DNA of 64,000 nucleotides from Albugo candida (lineage: Eukaryota > Oomycota > Peronosporomycetes > Albuginales), in the NCBI GenBank assembly GCA_040437565.1, contig JBDOQK010000003.1, positions 946,877 to 1,010,876 of the forward strand. Reading direction: 5' to 3'. Made by a program: the position numbers and the translations under genes. A model generated the notes under the pieces. It was not told where the DNA came from. It ran no database searches and was given only the letters and a program-made list of their open reading frames with translations. Shown here piece by piece: positions 35,307 through 47,699 of this stretch (position 1 is the first letter of the stretch; each line of letters starts with the position of its first letter).

Positions 35307-37845
35307 GAATCAACAAGACTGTTTACCAACCCGCATAGCAGTGAGCCGATAGATTTTGAACAATCTGGTAATAACTCGAATAGAAAGAAAATCATATCGC
35401 ATCCTCTGTCGCATGAATAGACAGGGCAGCACCTTTGCGCGTTGACAAGCATCACTTTGTGGCCGCTATCTGCTAAAAGAAAAAAAACCAACCGTCTTCC
35501 TCATAGACTTAGCGTACGACCTCTTGAGTCGAACTGGCTTTGATCATCTATGCGATGATCGTGAGCACAAAGGAAACTAAGAACTAGTTTATATGATTTA
35601 TCGAACAGTGAGGTATTCCCACTATGAAACGAACGACAGTTCAAACTGCTTGTCTTCGGGTGGATACGAGTATCAGCATGATTTCATCGTTCATGAGGCC
35701 GCAAACGTTGTGAACCAACGAGCGCGTCTAAGAGTTGCTGGTGAAGGTCTGCCTTGAGTACTTGTGGATTTTGTCAATTCTCGGTGCCCGAGTGAACCTG
35801 TGTGATTGTGGATATAGCCTAAGTGCGCTCAAGCGCTCCCGCATCGTGATATACTTAGGTACGCTTCTCTGTCACGAATGAGACTTTTGCGCGCTTTGGT
35901 GCTTTTATTAGCATGGCGCTCGTCAAGGAAAGCGGACATTCTGCAATGCTAAGATTCGACCACTTTTGAATTCTCAGGTGTTGCAGACCTTGATTATCTG
36001 TGTTCAGTCTTTTTGTTCAAAGTCGCGTGGAGTAGCGAAGCGGAGCATTATGTAAGAATACATACTGCAGAATGCTTCTTTCGCCAATACTACATGACTA
36101 CAAATTGGGTTGGGCCGCTATGTAGCCGATATAGGGGTATGACACGATGCTCTTGGGAATTTTAATTCAGCATAGTTGCCGAAAAGATTTCCTTCTACAG
36201 GATCTTCTCTGGTAGCAGAATCAAAATTAATAATTCCTGTTCAAGATGTGAACATACTCGTAAAACTTCACGCTCAGATATCTTAGCCTGTCCAATACCT
36301 TACCTGCTGGATAGGCTTGTGAATTTCTATCTTTATATAATGCATGCGCTTGTAATGAAACCACGATCAACAACTTGTGCTGAGTAGTCAATAAAAAAGG
36401 AAGCTGAAGGTGTTCCAATATGCGCAAAGGTGTACCAGCACATTAATTGAAGCAGAGAAGTCTTTATATCGCAAGAGCATGCAATGATAAACTCGAGACC
36501 CTTTGATAGCTACATGCACTAAGATATTCCTCTGATGCTGCTCGACTACATTGTGTACGTTTTCAGCTAGAATCCTCATTCATGTGTTCCAAGACAGGGC
36601 ACGTGCAACACACCAGGGGTCACACATATTACTTGCTGTTGCGAAGTCGCGACACATCAAATCATACTGTTAAGCAGACAAATAACTAATCATTCAAAGA
36701 ACAATTCGATTGTAAAAGAAGAAAATGATCAGCACTAAGTCTTGGCTTACCGATCAAAGATGGGAAGTGTCAATTTTTTCTCCAGGATGATCGAGCTCAC
36801 TCGATATCAAGAAAGCTATCTTGCAAAACGTTGGCTTCTACAGCCGACGTGTAACCTTTCCAATAGCACATATGACATTTTCTGACCTTTCATGCAAGGT
36901 ATAGTTGAGACTACCTTTTCTCTTCGCACGACATACAGGCTTCTTACCAATTATTGACGATCTCGTCTGCCTTCAGATGATTTATACGTTTTCATGATAA
37001 CCGCTCATATGAGATCGTGAAAAAATCGAGATATCGGGTATATCTGAATAAATCTCACTGCCTTTTGGTGTAGTGTTTGCTTCGGCTGTAAATGAGGTGA
37101 ACATAAAAAGGGATATCCTCGCTATCTGGGCTCCACAATCTTTCAGACAAGAAAAAGATGCAGATCCGACGATTACGACGGGATGCAACACTACTTGCTG
37201 TCCCTATGATACATCGATTATCGAACAAGAGAAAGCAGCTGGGGTATGGATCAATCATGGTCTGGTCCTCATGTAATGTTTTTGACAAGGTGCTAACTGT
37301 TGATCTGACAGGGTAAGGTATTCTGACATTTTTTCGGAATAGCTTGTCTTGTCTACGAGTTAACCGGGAAGAAAAATTTGTCGACAGGCAGTGTACTTGA
37401 GAAGCTATCGTTTTATCGTGGCCAACTTCGTCGATGAGGAGGGGTTGGGATCTTTTGCTGGTTTTCAATGCTAGATGACGAGTAGGTAAGGACGCTCAAG
37501 TAAAGCAAAAAAGATAGTTAAAGAGATTACCGATATGAAGGCAGCCTTCATTTTGAACCTTGTAACGCAATATCTCATGCCGCATTACTGTCTGTTGTTA
37601 GCCCAATTGTGCAAGAGCAGCCAGTCTCCTCTCATTTTGATGCTTAACATATCACACTCTCTGTACGCTGCGAGCAGACGACTTGCATCAGAAAACGATG
37701 TTTTGTCACTCTACGACACCTCGTATCCGAGCGACACCTAGAAACACTTGAGTATTCAATGATCTGTAACTACGTTGTTCATCTGATCACGATATGACAC
37801 AGGAGGCACATGTATATCAGATTGAGCCTTATCATACCAGGTGTA
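35307..37845. other. Gene-free stretch
   Basis: About 2.5 kb with only short, unconvincing frames. One plus frame at 37535-37741 begins with a hydrophobic segment (MKAAFILNLVTQYLMPHYCL), but nothing else supports it. Confidence 0.4.
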
Positions 37846-38040
37846 ACCTCAGTTGAAGGTGTTTATATTACTTGAATTAGACTGACTGACTTCTCTAGTT
37901 GCCTAGGCTATCTTGAATAACATACACACATATATAATGTTTCGTGAAATACCTGTGAGAGATGATTATATTTCTTCTCGTTGATAATGCCGTATCGCAG
38001 TAGCCTCAGCCACCTTGATACGAGACTGTGTCCAGCTTGT
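37846..38040 (-). repeat. LINE 3'-UTR copy 1
   Basis: Similar (about two thirds identity by eye) to 40013-40210. It begins with GTTGAAGGTG and shares the blocks AGGCTATCTT and ATACCTGTGA. Confidence 0.55.
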
Positions 38041-38085
38041 AAAAATGCTGTAAATACTGTAAATGCTGTAAATGCTGTAAAGTTG
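38031..38085. repeat. 9-bp microsatellite
   Basis: Four tandem copies of TGTAAATGC-type units, inside the 3' region of the LINE and absent from the second UTR copy. Confidence 0.7.
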
Positions 38086-40012
38086 TACAATTGTAAAAAC
38101 GGTCCCAGAGTACCGTGGTTTGCAAATTGGTGTGCGCCACACTACGGTGAGCATAACCAGCCAACTAGGACGAGGATCCGAGTTGCACTTGCATTTGTAC
38201 TTGTCTGTGTCGTACCCGCAGCAATGATCGTCGGCTTCTGAAAAATCCACCGAATGCTCCTTGCGTTGCGAGCTGATCAAGCACCTTTTCGAGTCGAATG
38301 CGTTCATCTTGGTCGTAACACTGTCTTCGATAGTACCGAACATGCGCACTAAACGTGGTGTAGATCACGGAAAGAGCTGGAATTGTCGGAGTTGCTGATG
38401 GCTGATCAAAACGACGACGATTCCGATCGGTCCAGACGAAGTGCAGCGTCACCGCTTGCAATGCAAGCCATAAATCCGATATACTTTGTTGATATTCTTT
38501 CCAATCCGACCGTAGTGCTGGTACGATTGCACATGCAATATGCGTCCAACGTGGTCGAGAGGAGAAAAACTGATCCCAACTAGAGAGTAACTACCTCCAT
38601 AACTGCGCCGTGTGATCGCACTCTAGAAAGAGTTGCTGATCGGATTCCACTGCTCCATATGAAGGCTGCGTGCACAATATAAGGTCGGGCTAAATATCCT
38701 TTAAGATCCAGAAACAAGATGCAAACTGGCAACATCCGAAAGGCTAGACGAAACTGTAAATCGTCATGAATTGTTAATACACGTCTCCGAAGCTGCCGTG
38801 ATGTAGCCATAAAAGTTCGAGCTCGTTCTGAATCCAGTGCGTCCGATCTCTCCCGTGATGACCAATGTGTTGACATCGGATGACTCTTGGTTGGTTCGGG
38901 AGGTTTCCAGACGAACCGTCAGAGTTGTGAGCATGGAATAGATGAGAAATAATATTTCCTTTCCGTGCTTTTTTATCCCACATAAATGATCTGCCACTTG
39001 TGGTTGGTGTAATCCAAGTGATGAGACCAATCGTCGAGTGTGTACGCTGGAGAATCTGAGTGGCTTCATTGTAAAGTCGACTCAGCAACTTTTTTTCTGC
39101 CATATCCGATGTGTTCAGCTCTTCGTCGTTGTCAATAGTTGGCGACGAAATCTTCCTTCGTTGGCCATGTGTCGCCTTCCCGGAAAAAGTCTTGCAGACT
39201 TCGAACGTCGAAAAACATAGCAAACGTTTTTCGAAATGTGCGATGTGGTTCGTCCTCCATACCAAGATTGCACCAAATGTTTTGCGTACTCGGATTACGA
39301 GTAGCAGCTTCGTAATGTAACTTTTGGTCGCAGTGAAACCACATCGGTTGTTCCATGAAGTACTGACGGCATTGTAAAACATTCAAATCTTATAGTGAAA
39401 TGCTCCAATCCATCTGATGCCACGTTTTAAATGCGTATTTACACCATGACGATGTCCTCTCCCATTGAAACCTTTTGCCATGTCGATGTGGTGCGATAGT
39501 GAATACATCCATCGGCTCATGTGGTCCAAAGGGAGTTGAATAAGTTGTAATAATTCCGTCGAAGCAGTTGTCCAATTCGCAGGAATACTTGTTGACGCAT
39601 CGGATGCGAACTGCTGAAGGAATTGAATACGCTGTAGCTTTAGTCGTCCCACCAAAAAAGGAACTTGTAGTCCACCATCTTGTCTGCGAAGATATAAAAA
39701 ATCTTTGCTGAGTAGGTGAACTTGTTTTGAATCTGTGATAAAATCATCGTCTGCGCAACCAGTAGTCGACCACGAACAGTTCTTACTCGTCGAAACCATA
39801 CACCAAACCCATCGTAAAAACGCTTGGCGAGAGTTGAAATAACCATCGAGTGAGTTGGTTTCTGGCCGAACGGAATACCCAAATACTTGACCGAATCNNN
39901 NNNNNNNNNNNNNNNNNNNNNNNNNNNNNNNNNNNNNNNNNNNNNNNNNNNNNNNNNNNNNNNNNNNNNNNNNNNNNNNNNNNNNNNNNNNNNNNNNTTT
40001 TCCAAACTTCAT

Positions 40013-40210
40013 GCTACGATGTAGTTGAAGGTGAATATATTCAACTATCTGGCTTCGCTACATGCCCAGGCTATCTTAATTAATCTATATACATGCAATG
40101 GAGTTTCACGGGAGTACCTGTGATACAGTAGCCCATAATTTGCGTTGCTGTTGACGGTCTTGTAAATCACGCTTGCCTCGAATCACCGTAATACGAAACC
40201 GTGTCCCCAA
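40013..40210 (-). repeat. LINE 3'-UTR copy 2, internal
   Basis: Second copy of the 37846-38040 sequence, lying between two assembly gaps in the middle of the RT gene, where a 3' UTR does not belong. Confidence 0.5.
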
Positions 40211-43200
40211 AATCGATATATGTCCGCAACACTAGGCTAAACCAGATATATAAAAAAATTGTGCTGATTCACCCCTCAAGCAAGCACTAGCATCGTAGTC
40301 TTCTANNNNNNNNNNNNNNNNNNNNNNNNNNNNNNNNNNNNNNNNNNNNNNNNNNNNNNNNNNNNNNNNNNNNNNNNNNNNNNNNNNNNNNNNNNNNNNN
40401 NNNNNCGAAGTAAATTTCGTTGAATGTATTCAAAATGCACTCGTTGCAATAGAGGTAGAAGTAAAAGTTAAATAATCTCGCATGGACCTTTTTTGTCAGC
40501 CCTACAGCATGCATGTGCAACGACATTACAAACTTGACTATGTCACGTCTCACATGACGTCCGTCTGGTCCCACTTGGTGGCCGTCTCTCCTCACCCAAT
40601 CTGTCACGTTGTCACCAAGCAGCCGTTGAGTTGAGGTCGGAGTTTATCTTTAATGGGTCTTGCAGTTGAAATTCAAGCCCTTGACGACCTGTCAGAAAAC
40701 GGTACCGTCTAACAAATTTTGCACAGTTTCCTTTGTTCTTGGAAAACGTACTGCTTGTAGAGTATCGACTTGTTAATTTCCCGTTGTGGCGTAATAGACG
40801 GGTGAAATTGTCATCAATCATCAACTGAGCCTTCGTGTATGAGTACATAAGACGAACCCAGTCGCTAAAAGTTTTCCTAAAGCCCTTTTTTCGCTAAAGA
40901 ATTTACGTCCAATTGATTCGGTCATAAGCTTTCTCATAGTAGAGAAAGTCGCATAAGCTTCTTCCCCACGATGAATGACTAAGTCTTGTATGTCGGCGAG
41001 ACGTCGAATGTGGGGATTCTTCGGCCGTCCTCGCACACATGCTTTTTAATCTTGATGGATTTATTTGGCAAAAACGGTTGTAATCGAGGCGCCAATATTT
41101 TAAAAAGTACTCTCAACTCAACAAAAGAAATGCGATCGGATCGGTAGCTGCCAAGATTACGTCGATCGTTTTTTGTGTAACACAAGGTGAATGCCGAGTG
41201 ACGTTGCGAGAGAAGTAAGATACCTCTTTTCAACTGATATTCTCGCACAATCTTCAGATACCGCCAAAGCCAAACTTTTCCGGATCAGCTGATAAAATGC
41301 AGCTGGTAGTTCATCCTCCCTGTAGAAGAACTACTCCGTATGTGCTTGATCGCCATCCCGGTCGTATTTAAGCGAGTTAAAAGACGGTCTTGCTCTAAGT
41401 TAAATCGAATCCAGTAGCTTCTTTTCCTTTATTTCACAAGGATCAGCTGATTTGGCCTCGGCGCTATATAGAGCGCCCATAATAGCACCCCAATGATCTC
41501 TAAAGTCGTCAATCAGGTTCGATGTTACGGTGCCACATGTTTGGTGACATTTTCGATCGGCACGCGACGACAGGAACTATCCGGAGGGGAAAAAAATGCT
41601 TGGAGGAGTTCTTGATATGATTTACAAGATGTTTAAAGCTCTTATCTTGGTTGTATTTGGCATCTTTTTCGACCGATCGAGACTCGATTCGTAAAAATGC
41701 CGGTGTCTTGAGTGCGATATCGAGCTTCTGCAGCTTCCAAAACACGCTGGCTAGACCCAACATCACCTCGGCTATCTTGTACGATCTTTTCACAATCCCT
41801 TGGAGGTGTTTTTTTCGTCTTCCGAGTCCCCCACATGTTTCCGGAATTCGAAGTTGTCCGCAATTGTTCCAGCACCTGATTTGCTTCCAATTTGATTTCT
41901 TCGACAACTTAAGGATATCCAAATAGTCGTAATGAGCATTTCCAATATCCACGACCCGTAGATTGATTTGGATTTTCAAAAGTTACTTTTTGTGCCAGAT
42001 GATTTCCCGCATGTCGTGGACGAAAATACTCAGAGGTTTTGTATACCATATTGAATAGCTCTCACCCGACATGCAGATACAATCTAGTCGATCCTTGCGC
42101 GATAATGCTCCTGTAAATACTTTTTCAGTCGGATGTTAGCTTCGCCAAGCGTCTATCACAACCAACTTTGAAATCCATATCAAACACCTTAATCAACTTG
42201 ATTTGTGTTGAATTGTTCCACTCGAAGCATCGAAAGCTGGTGCGAGTGGTGTAAGAAGCCACCAAACACGCGATTTGTTGCGATCCATTCGAAAGTGTTG
42301 GAGAGCAATAACTCGTAGAAAATTACCCTTTCCTTGGCCCGCACCGGTGCATATACATCGTGAATATACACCGGTGCATCGTGAATGAGAAGACGCAGAA
42401 TCAAATAACGATTTCGAATGCTTCGTTAGCTGATTTCTTCAGCTATTGAATAACCAGGAAACTACGAACGAAGGATTGTCATGATGCCGCCACTGCGGTT
42501 TTGCGTCGGATGAGAAAAGCACTGTTGGGGTCATTGAAAAACATATTGTGTTTCATTTTTGAATGGAATAAGAAATGAAATGAATCCAGTTGGTTGTGGT
42601 CGTGAAAGTTGCTTCTTGAACACAACAAATAGAGTGTTGTGATAGGACATAGTCGATGAAAAGGTGACCTTTGTAGACATTCACTCCGAGTGCTGAGATA
42701 TTGTTCCATGTTGAAATAATCGAGCAGACCTTAGCATTCACGCTGAAGTGGACCAGCAATCACCTTCTTGTCTCCATCTTGAATGGAGATCTTTAGTGTT
42801 GCTAATTCTTCCGAGAAAAGTATGTTCTGAGGGAGAGCTCGTCGATATTACTACAGAAAACCCCTCGCCATTTACCTCCAAACCATTGGGACCGACACTT
42901 GATGCCTACCTCTGAGCGTGACAACGATAGTAGCACACTGATTGGCAATAGTCGGCAATGGATCCCTGGAAGCAAAAAATCACTGGCCAATCTATGAGAT
43001 ATTGGACCCAGTGATCTTTTGAGTAAAGGGTGAGGACAGTGGACATGAGCAGGAGTTCCATCATGACTAGAGCTTTCGTTGCTCTTGTCAAACCGAATAC
43101 ATTTCCGGCACCATCCTCCACCATATGCTATCGTCATGAACATCACGTTACATTTTGATAGAACTTTCCCACCAACTTGTCGACTCCATCATGTCACAAA

Positions 43201-44900
43201 CATAACATCTTTATAAAAAATCATGACCAGTGAATGCTCGATTGACCAGCAGTAGATGCGCAACGTCGACTAATGATTTATCAGTGGACTCCATACAGGC
43301 AAGTAGTAAACCATTCGTAGCCATCGATGGATCGCCTGTACAGTTTTGTCTATATTCGTGCTGAACTGAATCAGCCTGCGCACATGTTCTATGTGTCCTT
43401 CAGCTTGGACCAGCTTGTCCGGTCTGATGGTGTGGAAAGCATTTAGTTGGTCGTTTAGCTTTTTTAACGTTCGTGTAGCGATTTCAAAATAAAAAGAACA
43501 GCCTCTTTGAAATGGCTACTTCTTCTGGTATCCGTGTTTTCATGGTATTAAATTGCACCCTTGTTCCATGCTCCGGATTGCCAACCCCTTCCACATCTCT
43601 TCTCCTCCATTCTCGCGAGAACAGAGATATAATTCTTGGCCGCCAAACCAGGCAGAGCACTCGGGCGTGCTTTCGATACCATGTGTCGAAATGGCTATAC
43701 ACCGTGACTTTTTTCACACAAACGAACCACCTGCATGGTTATATACCCATCCCACTCTACTGGTTCCGATAATTCTCGTGGAGATGCTCTTCCCTCAAGA
43801 TGTAGTAGTGGAAGGGATGCTTGCGGGAGTTGTGGTGTGCCCGGTGGTATGATACCCGGAGAAAAGTTGAACTTCAACGATATTTGGTCGGATAGTTTTC
43901 GCTGAAATATCTTTTCGCCTCTTTTATATTCCGAATCGGCAAATTCATGGTTTTGAGTTGACCACAGATGCCGTTTTTGGTGTTGGCTCCTTTGGTTTAG
44001 GATCTGGAGCCGAGGGTGTATCAGAGGCTCCTAATTCGAAACATTATGGCTCCGTTGACCGAAACGTGGTCGATCTGTCGGGATCGTAGCAATCTTCCCC
44101 GTACAGGAAAGACTTGCTTGCCGAAGGCGATTTGCTCGCATACCTTCCCAGCAGGTATCAATGCTTGGGGCACGTGAATGACGCAAAGTAAAGTCACTAC
44201 GTCGACATAAGAACTCCTTTTGAGGAATTTGGTTCTCGAAAAGTATCGAGAAGGATGCCACACTTCTTGTTGTGGAGAGATTTCAAAATACTCTGAAGCT
44301 CACTTTCCAGACCGACTCCAAAAACGTCTAGATACGTTATAAAGTCTCGTACTCTTCAAAGTAGTGCTTTTAACCCACAACGGTGACCGACTAGCCCTGC
44401 AACTGTTAAATCGCGTCGGTGTACACAACCACCACTCTCAAATTATCCCAATCTGGCTACTAATCAAGAAAAATTCGAAATCCGGGTTACCTCAATCCCC
44501 GATTCGGAATACGGACCAATGCCTCGCCCGTTTACAAATCATCGGAATTGCTTTCGCAATGTTGCCAGGCCGTGTGGCCTCGATTTCAGCAGCCACAATG
44601 GATCAATCTGGATACTCTATGGCATAAAGTTCAGGTATTGCAGCAATATCTGAAACTTTCGGCTTTAGGAGCCCCATGAGGCATTGCGCTTTCGCTTTAG
44701 CCTCGTCTTTGTGCAAGGACTCTTGCGACTTAATAATTCTTTCAGAGTGAGACGTTTGGTCTCGTCCACACTTGTTTGGCACCACCCTGTGACGAAGCAT
44801 CGACCTTACCACATGTATCACCATTACCACCCCGAAACGTCACACTGGGGTAAGGGTACTTTTCACGTCATCAACACGGGTGATGACTCATCAACAATCA

Positions 44901-45210
44901 TGCAATCACCCAAAAGCGGCTGACTCATCAGGGTTGTCACGTCACTACAAGTGGACGCTAAAACCCTTGGTTTTGTCGCTATGTCTGAAAAAATGTTTTT
45001 TTCGAGCTGAATCTACTAAATTGGCTAGTTACGTATCAGCTGGCAAATCGAGAAGTCACACCGTTCCTAAATATCAACGACTGTCATGGCGGTATGAGAG
45101 TATAACAGATCCGAGCAATAGACTTGATCATACGAATAGAACGGAGCCTATTATTGGTTGATACTGTATTCGATTTCTTCTAACTCGCTGCTATTGTTTT
45201 CGCGACTAAG
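44901..45210. other. Upstream region of CCG copy A
   Basis: Weakly similar to the region before 50131, including an ATTGGTNNAT block followed by a T-rich run, so the duplication includes promoter sequence. Confidence 0.35.
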
Positions 45211-45762
45211 ATGCGGAGCTCCCATTTCTTAGCGCTAATACTCACTAGATTGATGTCCATATATAGAATCGCACTAACTACGTTCGTACCAACGAAATTC
45301 GAGCTATTCCTTCTCTCAGTTTCTACGGGCATAGATCATGAAGCGTGTCACGAATGCCTCGTAAACTCTTTGGGATATGCAAAATTATACTTGCTTCAAG
45401 CGGAAGAAAAGACTTCGGCTTTACTGGGCTGGGATTTATTCAAACGTCTTGAGTTCGTTTATGTCTTGTTGTCACTGTGCCAAACGTTGCAATATACATG
45501 TCGTCCAGCCTACAAATAGCGATATTATTGAGCACAAAATGGCATTTTCTCAGCTCAGTACACGTCAGAGAAGTCATGAAAACACTGACGCGTTCGTTTT
45601 TCTCGTCGGTAGGCCCAATGTCACTTGAAGTGACAGTGGCAGGATCGTTTGCGTTAAGTACAGAGTGGAATCACAAGGTCTCAACATCAATGAGTGGAGA
45701 AGAATGTAGTATTCCACTCTTTTTCGAAACTATATTCTGCAACCATTACCAGGAGACTAAAT
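45211..45762 (+). pseudogene. CCG-class secreted protein gene, copy A (truncated)
   Basis: The first frame (45211-45519) begins with a hydrophobic leader (MRSSHFLALILTRLMSIYRI) and contains CHECLVNSLG, an exact CX2CX5G motif, followed by YAKLYLLQAEEK. CX2CX5G defines the CCG class of secreted proteins known from Albugo candida and thought to be effectors acting on the plant host. Similarity to copy B at 50131 continues beyond the frame's end in another frame (CCHCAKRCNIHV; KMAFSQLSTRQRSHENT), so the gene is broken. Compared with copy B it lacks about 1.4 kb holding further Cys-Cys modules. Confidence 0.65.
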
Positions 45763-45958
45763 GATCCTAGCGAGCGTTTGTAAGATAAATAATTTGCTGC
45801 ACGAACAAGAGAACAGAACTTTGATGCAGAAATAGTTAGTGTGAATTTTTTGTTCCGAGTCGTGTTCCGAATACAGTAACGCTAGTTAGCCTATTCAGTA
45901 CGCTTTGGTATAAACTGTGTAATACGTATAACGCAATAGATAAATAGCTCGAGCATAA

Positions 45959-47668
45959 TCATAACAAGCGACAACACGCCCATAGCGATGAATCGCGGAA
46001 AACTTCGCCAAGACTAGGGCCCAACGGTCCGTTATACAAGGATACGTTGTAGAAGACGCGATCTGAATGACTCAGATACAAGCGTGAAAGGTACCGAGCA
46101 TCTGTTTTCGCCAGAAATGCATCTGTTGCCACCGTTGGTCGCAGAGAGATCGCATTAACGAAAGCCGTCGTGAGAACGCGAGCAATCGAGAAACAGGGTC
46201 CATGTCGTATATCGGAAGCGTACTTAATACCATCCAAATGGATCTCTCGTGAGGGACGCAATGTGCCAATGTGAACAACTGATTAGGAAGCGTACTATTT
46301 GGAAGAAGAGTTCATTCAGGATGTACACTCAGTATTTTGAGCCTCTCTTTCCAAGTACAAGTCCAATGTGGCGACACGGATACTGCTCGAATGGTTACTC
46401 GATCCCCTCGTGGTATACGCATTTCCGTGGTACCTTTCGATGAGCACTTAGTCGTTTGAAAAACCTTTCTCATAGAAAGTTGAACGTTGCTCTCAGATAT
46501 GAATCAGGCGGAATTTCGACAAAACGCGGTTACCGACATTTCGCAAGAGGTCTGGATGGATCGGGGAGGAAAGCTTTTCTCACAATGTCGTACAATTTTG
46601 CAGGATCAAATAGTATTCGTAGCGTGTAAATGCGTTCTTTCAGGCACAGAAGCTACTAGAAATCCATTACATCGCTTTCGGAAGTCATTTGGCGTCTTGA
46701 GAAACATCATTCTCCTCTGTTTTGGGTACGCGCTTCATCGTTTGAGTCTCACATGATTCACGATACCAATCGTTGAAACCTCTTTGACGGCCAGGGATAC
46801 AGAACGAGTAAATAAAAGCTTCTAGTCGATAGCACCGCAACCGCTTCTCGCTAAGAATCGCATTCCCCATGCTCGACTCTCACCTCCTGGATGATTTGTT
46901 TGCGTTTTTGTCAGTTTCGAAACAAGTCGTCTATATATGGCCGAGAGTTTGATCACCTTACGCGATATTTTCGCTTGTAAAGAGATGTAAATTAAACGAT
47001 CCTTCTTCACGAGATGCACGTTGTCCACAAACGCGTCCATGTCGAATTTTTTCTTGGAATCGTCTATTTTCACTCGCCATCTTTCTGCTTTTCCAAGATT
47101 GTGCTCAGATCTATAGGCTCTATGATCACGCGGCTGGTGTAGAAATCCGGATACATGGACGCACCGACCGGCTGATTGGACTCTGTCACACCCTCGACCA
47201 TCATTCCCTCAGATTGACCGTGATTAATCATGTGAGTAGCTATATGAATGGACTTAAGACCTCTTCGGATTGGAGAGGATGAAGCAAGAGGATGCAAGCT
47301 CGTGGAGCTATTTTTGAGACTAATGGTTTCCTTGTCGTCAAAAGGAGGTCATTCTTCACTCAAATTTTTTTCTTAGTGCTACGATTTCTCACTACATTCA
47401 TATACGTTCTTAATCGATGCAATCAGAGCGTCATGCCCATTTGACCGCAAGGATGAAATCTGCTGAATCGATTCAACTTGCTCTGAAGTGACTTTAAGGG
47501 CGTCGCTGGGATCTTTAATAGATATACCGCTTTATTCAGCGACTGTACCATAAAAGCACTCTTACAGCCGTAGAGAAAAGTAGAATTGCTGAGATGTATT
47601 ATGAATCGAATCAAGTGCTCAGTTATCTTTTCACAAGGTACGCCTCGGAGTTGTAGCAGCATGTACAT
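45959..47668 (-). pseudogene. Bromodomain-PHD gene, copy A (decayed)
   Basis: Minus-strand similarity to the 52434-55335 gene. It reads, from high coordinates: LYGCKSAFMVQSLNKAVYLL, then a bromodomain remnant (ASMYPDFYTSRVIIEPIDLS, KKKFDMDAFVDNVHLVKK), a degenerate PHD (EKRLRCYRLEAFIYSFC, with several zinc ligands lost) and a C-terminal block with FSIARVLTTAFVNAISLRP. Frames change repeatedly. It lies tail-to-tail with CCG copy A. Confidence 0.55.
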
Positions 47669-47699
47669 CTATAAAAAGACCAGTGTTCGTGGAACGCTG

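Larger units (their letters stand above)
37846..44900 (-). mobile_element. LINE (L1-like, APE endonuclease type), decayed
   Basis: About 7 kb on the minus strand. From 5' to 3': ORF1-like fragments (about 44830-43000; LMGLLKPKVSDIAAIPELYA; PDKLVQAEGHIEHVRRLIQF), an endonuclease start (about 42750-42550; GHLFIDYVLSQHSICCVQEA), the RT fingers (about 41200-41080; KNDRRNLGSYRSDRISFVEL), RT core and thumb with VKYLGIPFGQKPTHS and RTVRGRLLVAQTMILSQ (about 39890-39700), GGLQVPFLVGRLKLQRI, and the C-terminal zf-RVT-like tail (LHFVWTDRNRRRFDQ, about 38430). The frame shifts many times, so it is dead. Gaps at 39898-39997 and 40306-40405 remove the catalytic YxDD region. Confidence 0.8.

Noticed and set aside
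37535-37741. RXLR-type effector from a hydrophobic start and RRLASEND
   Set aside because: The motif is not RXLR, the leader is not a clean signal peptide and the frame is short.
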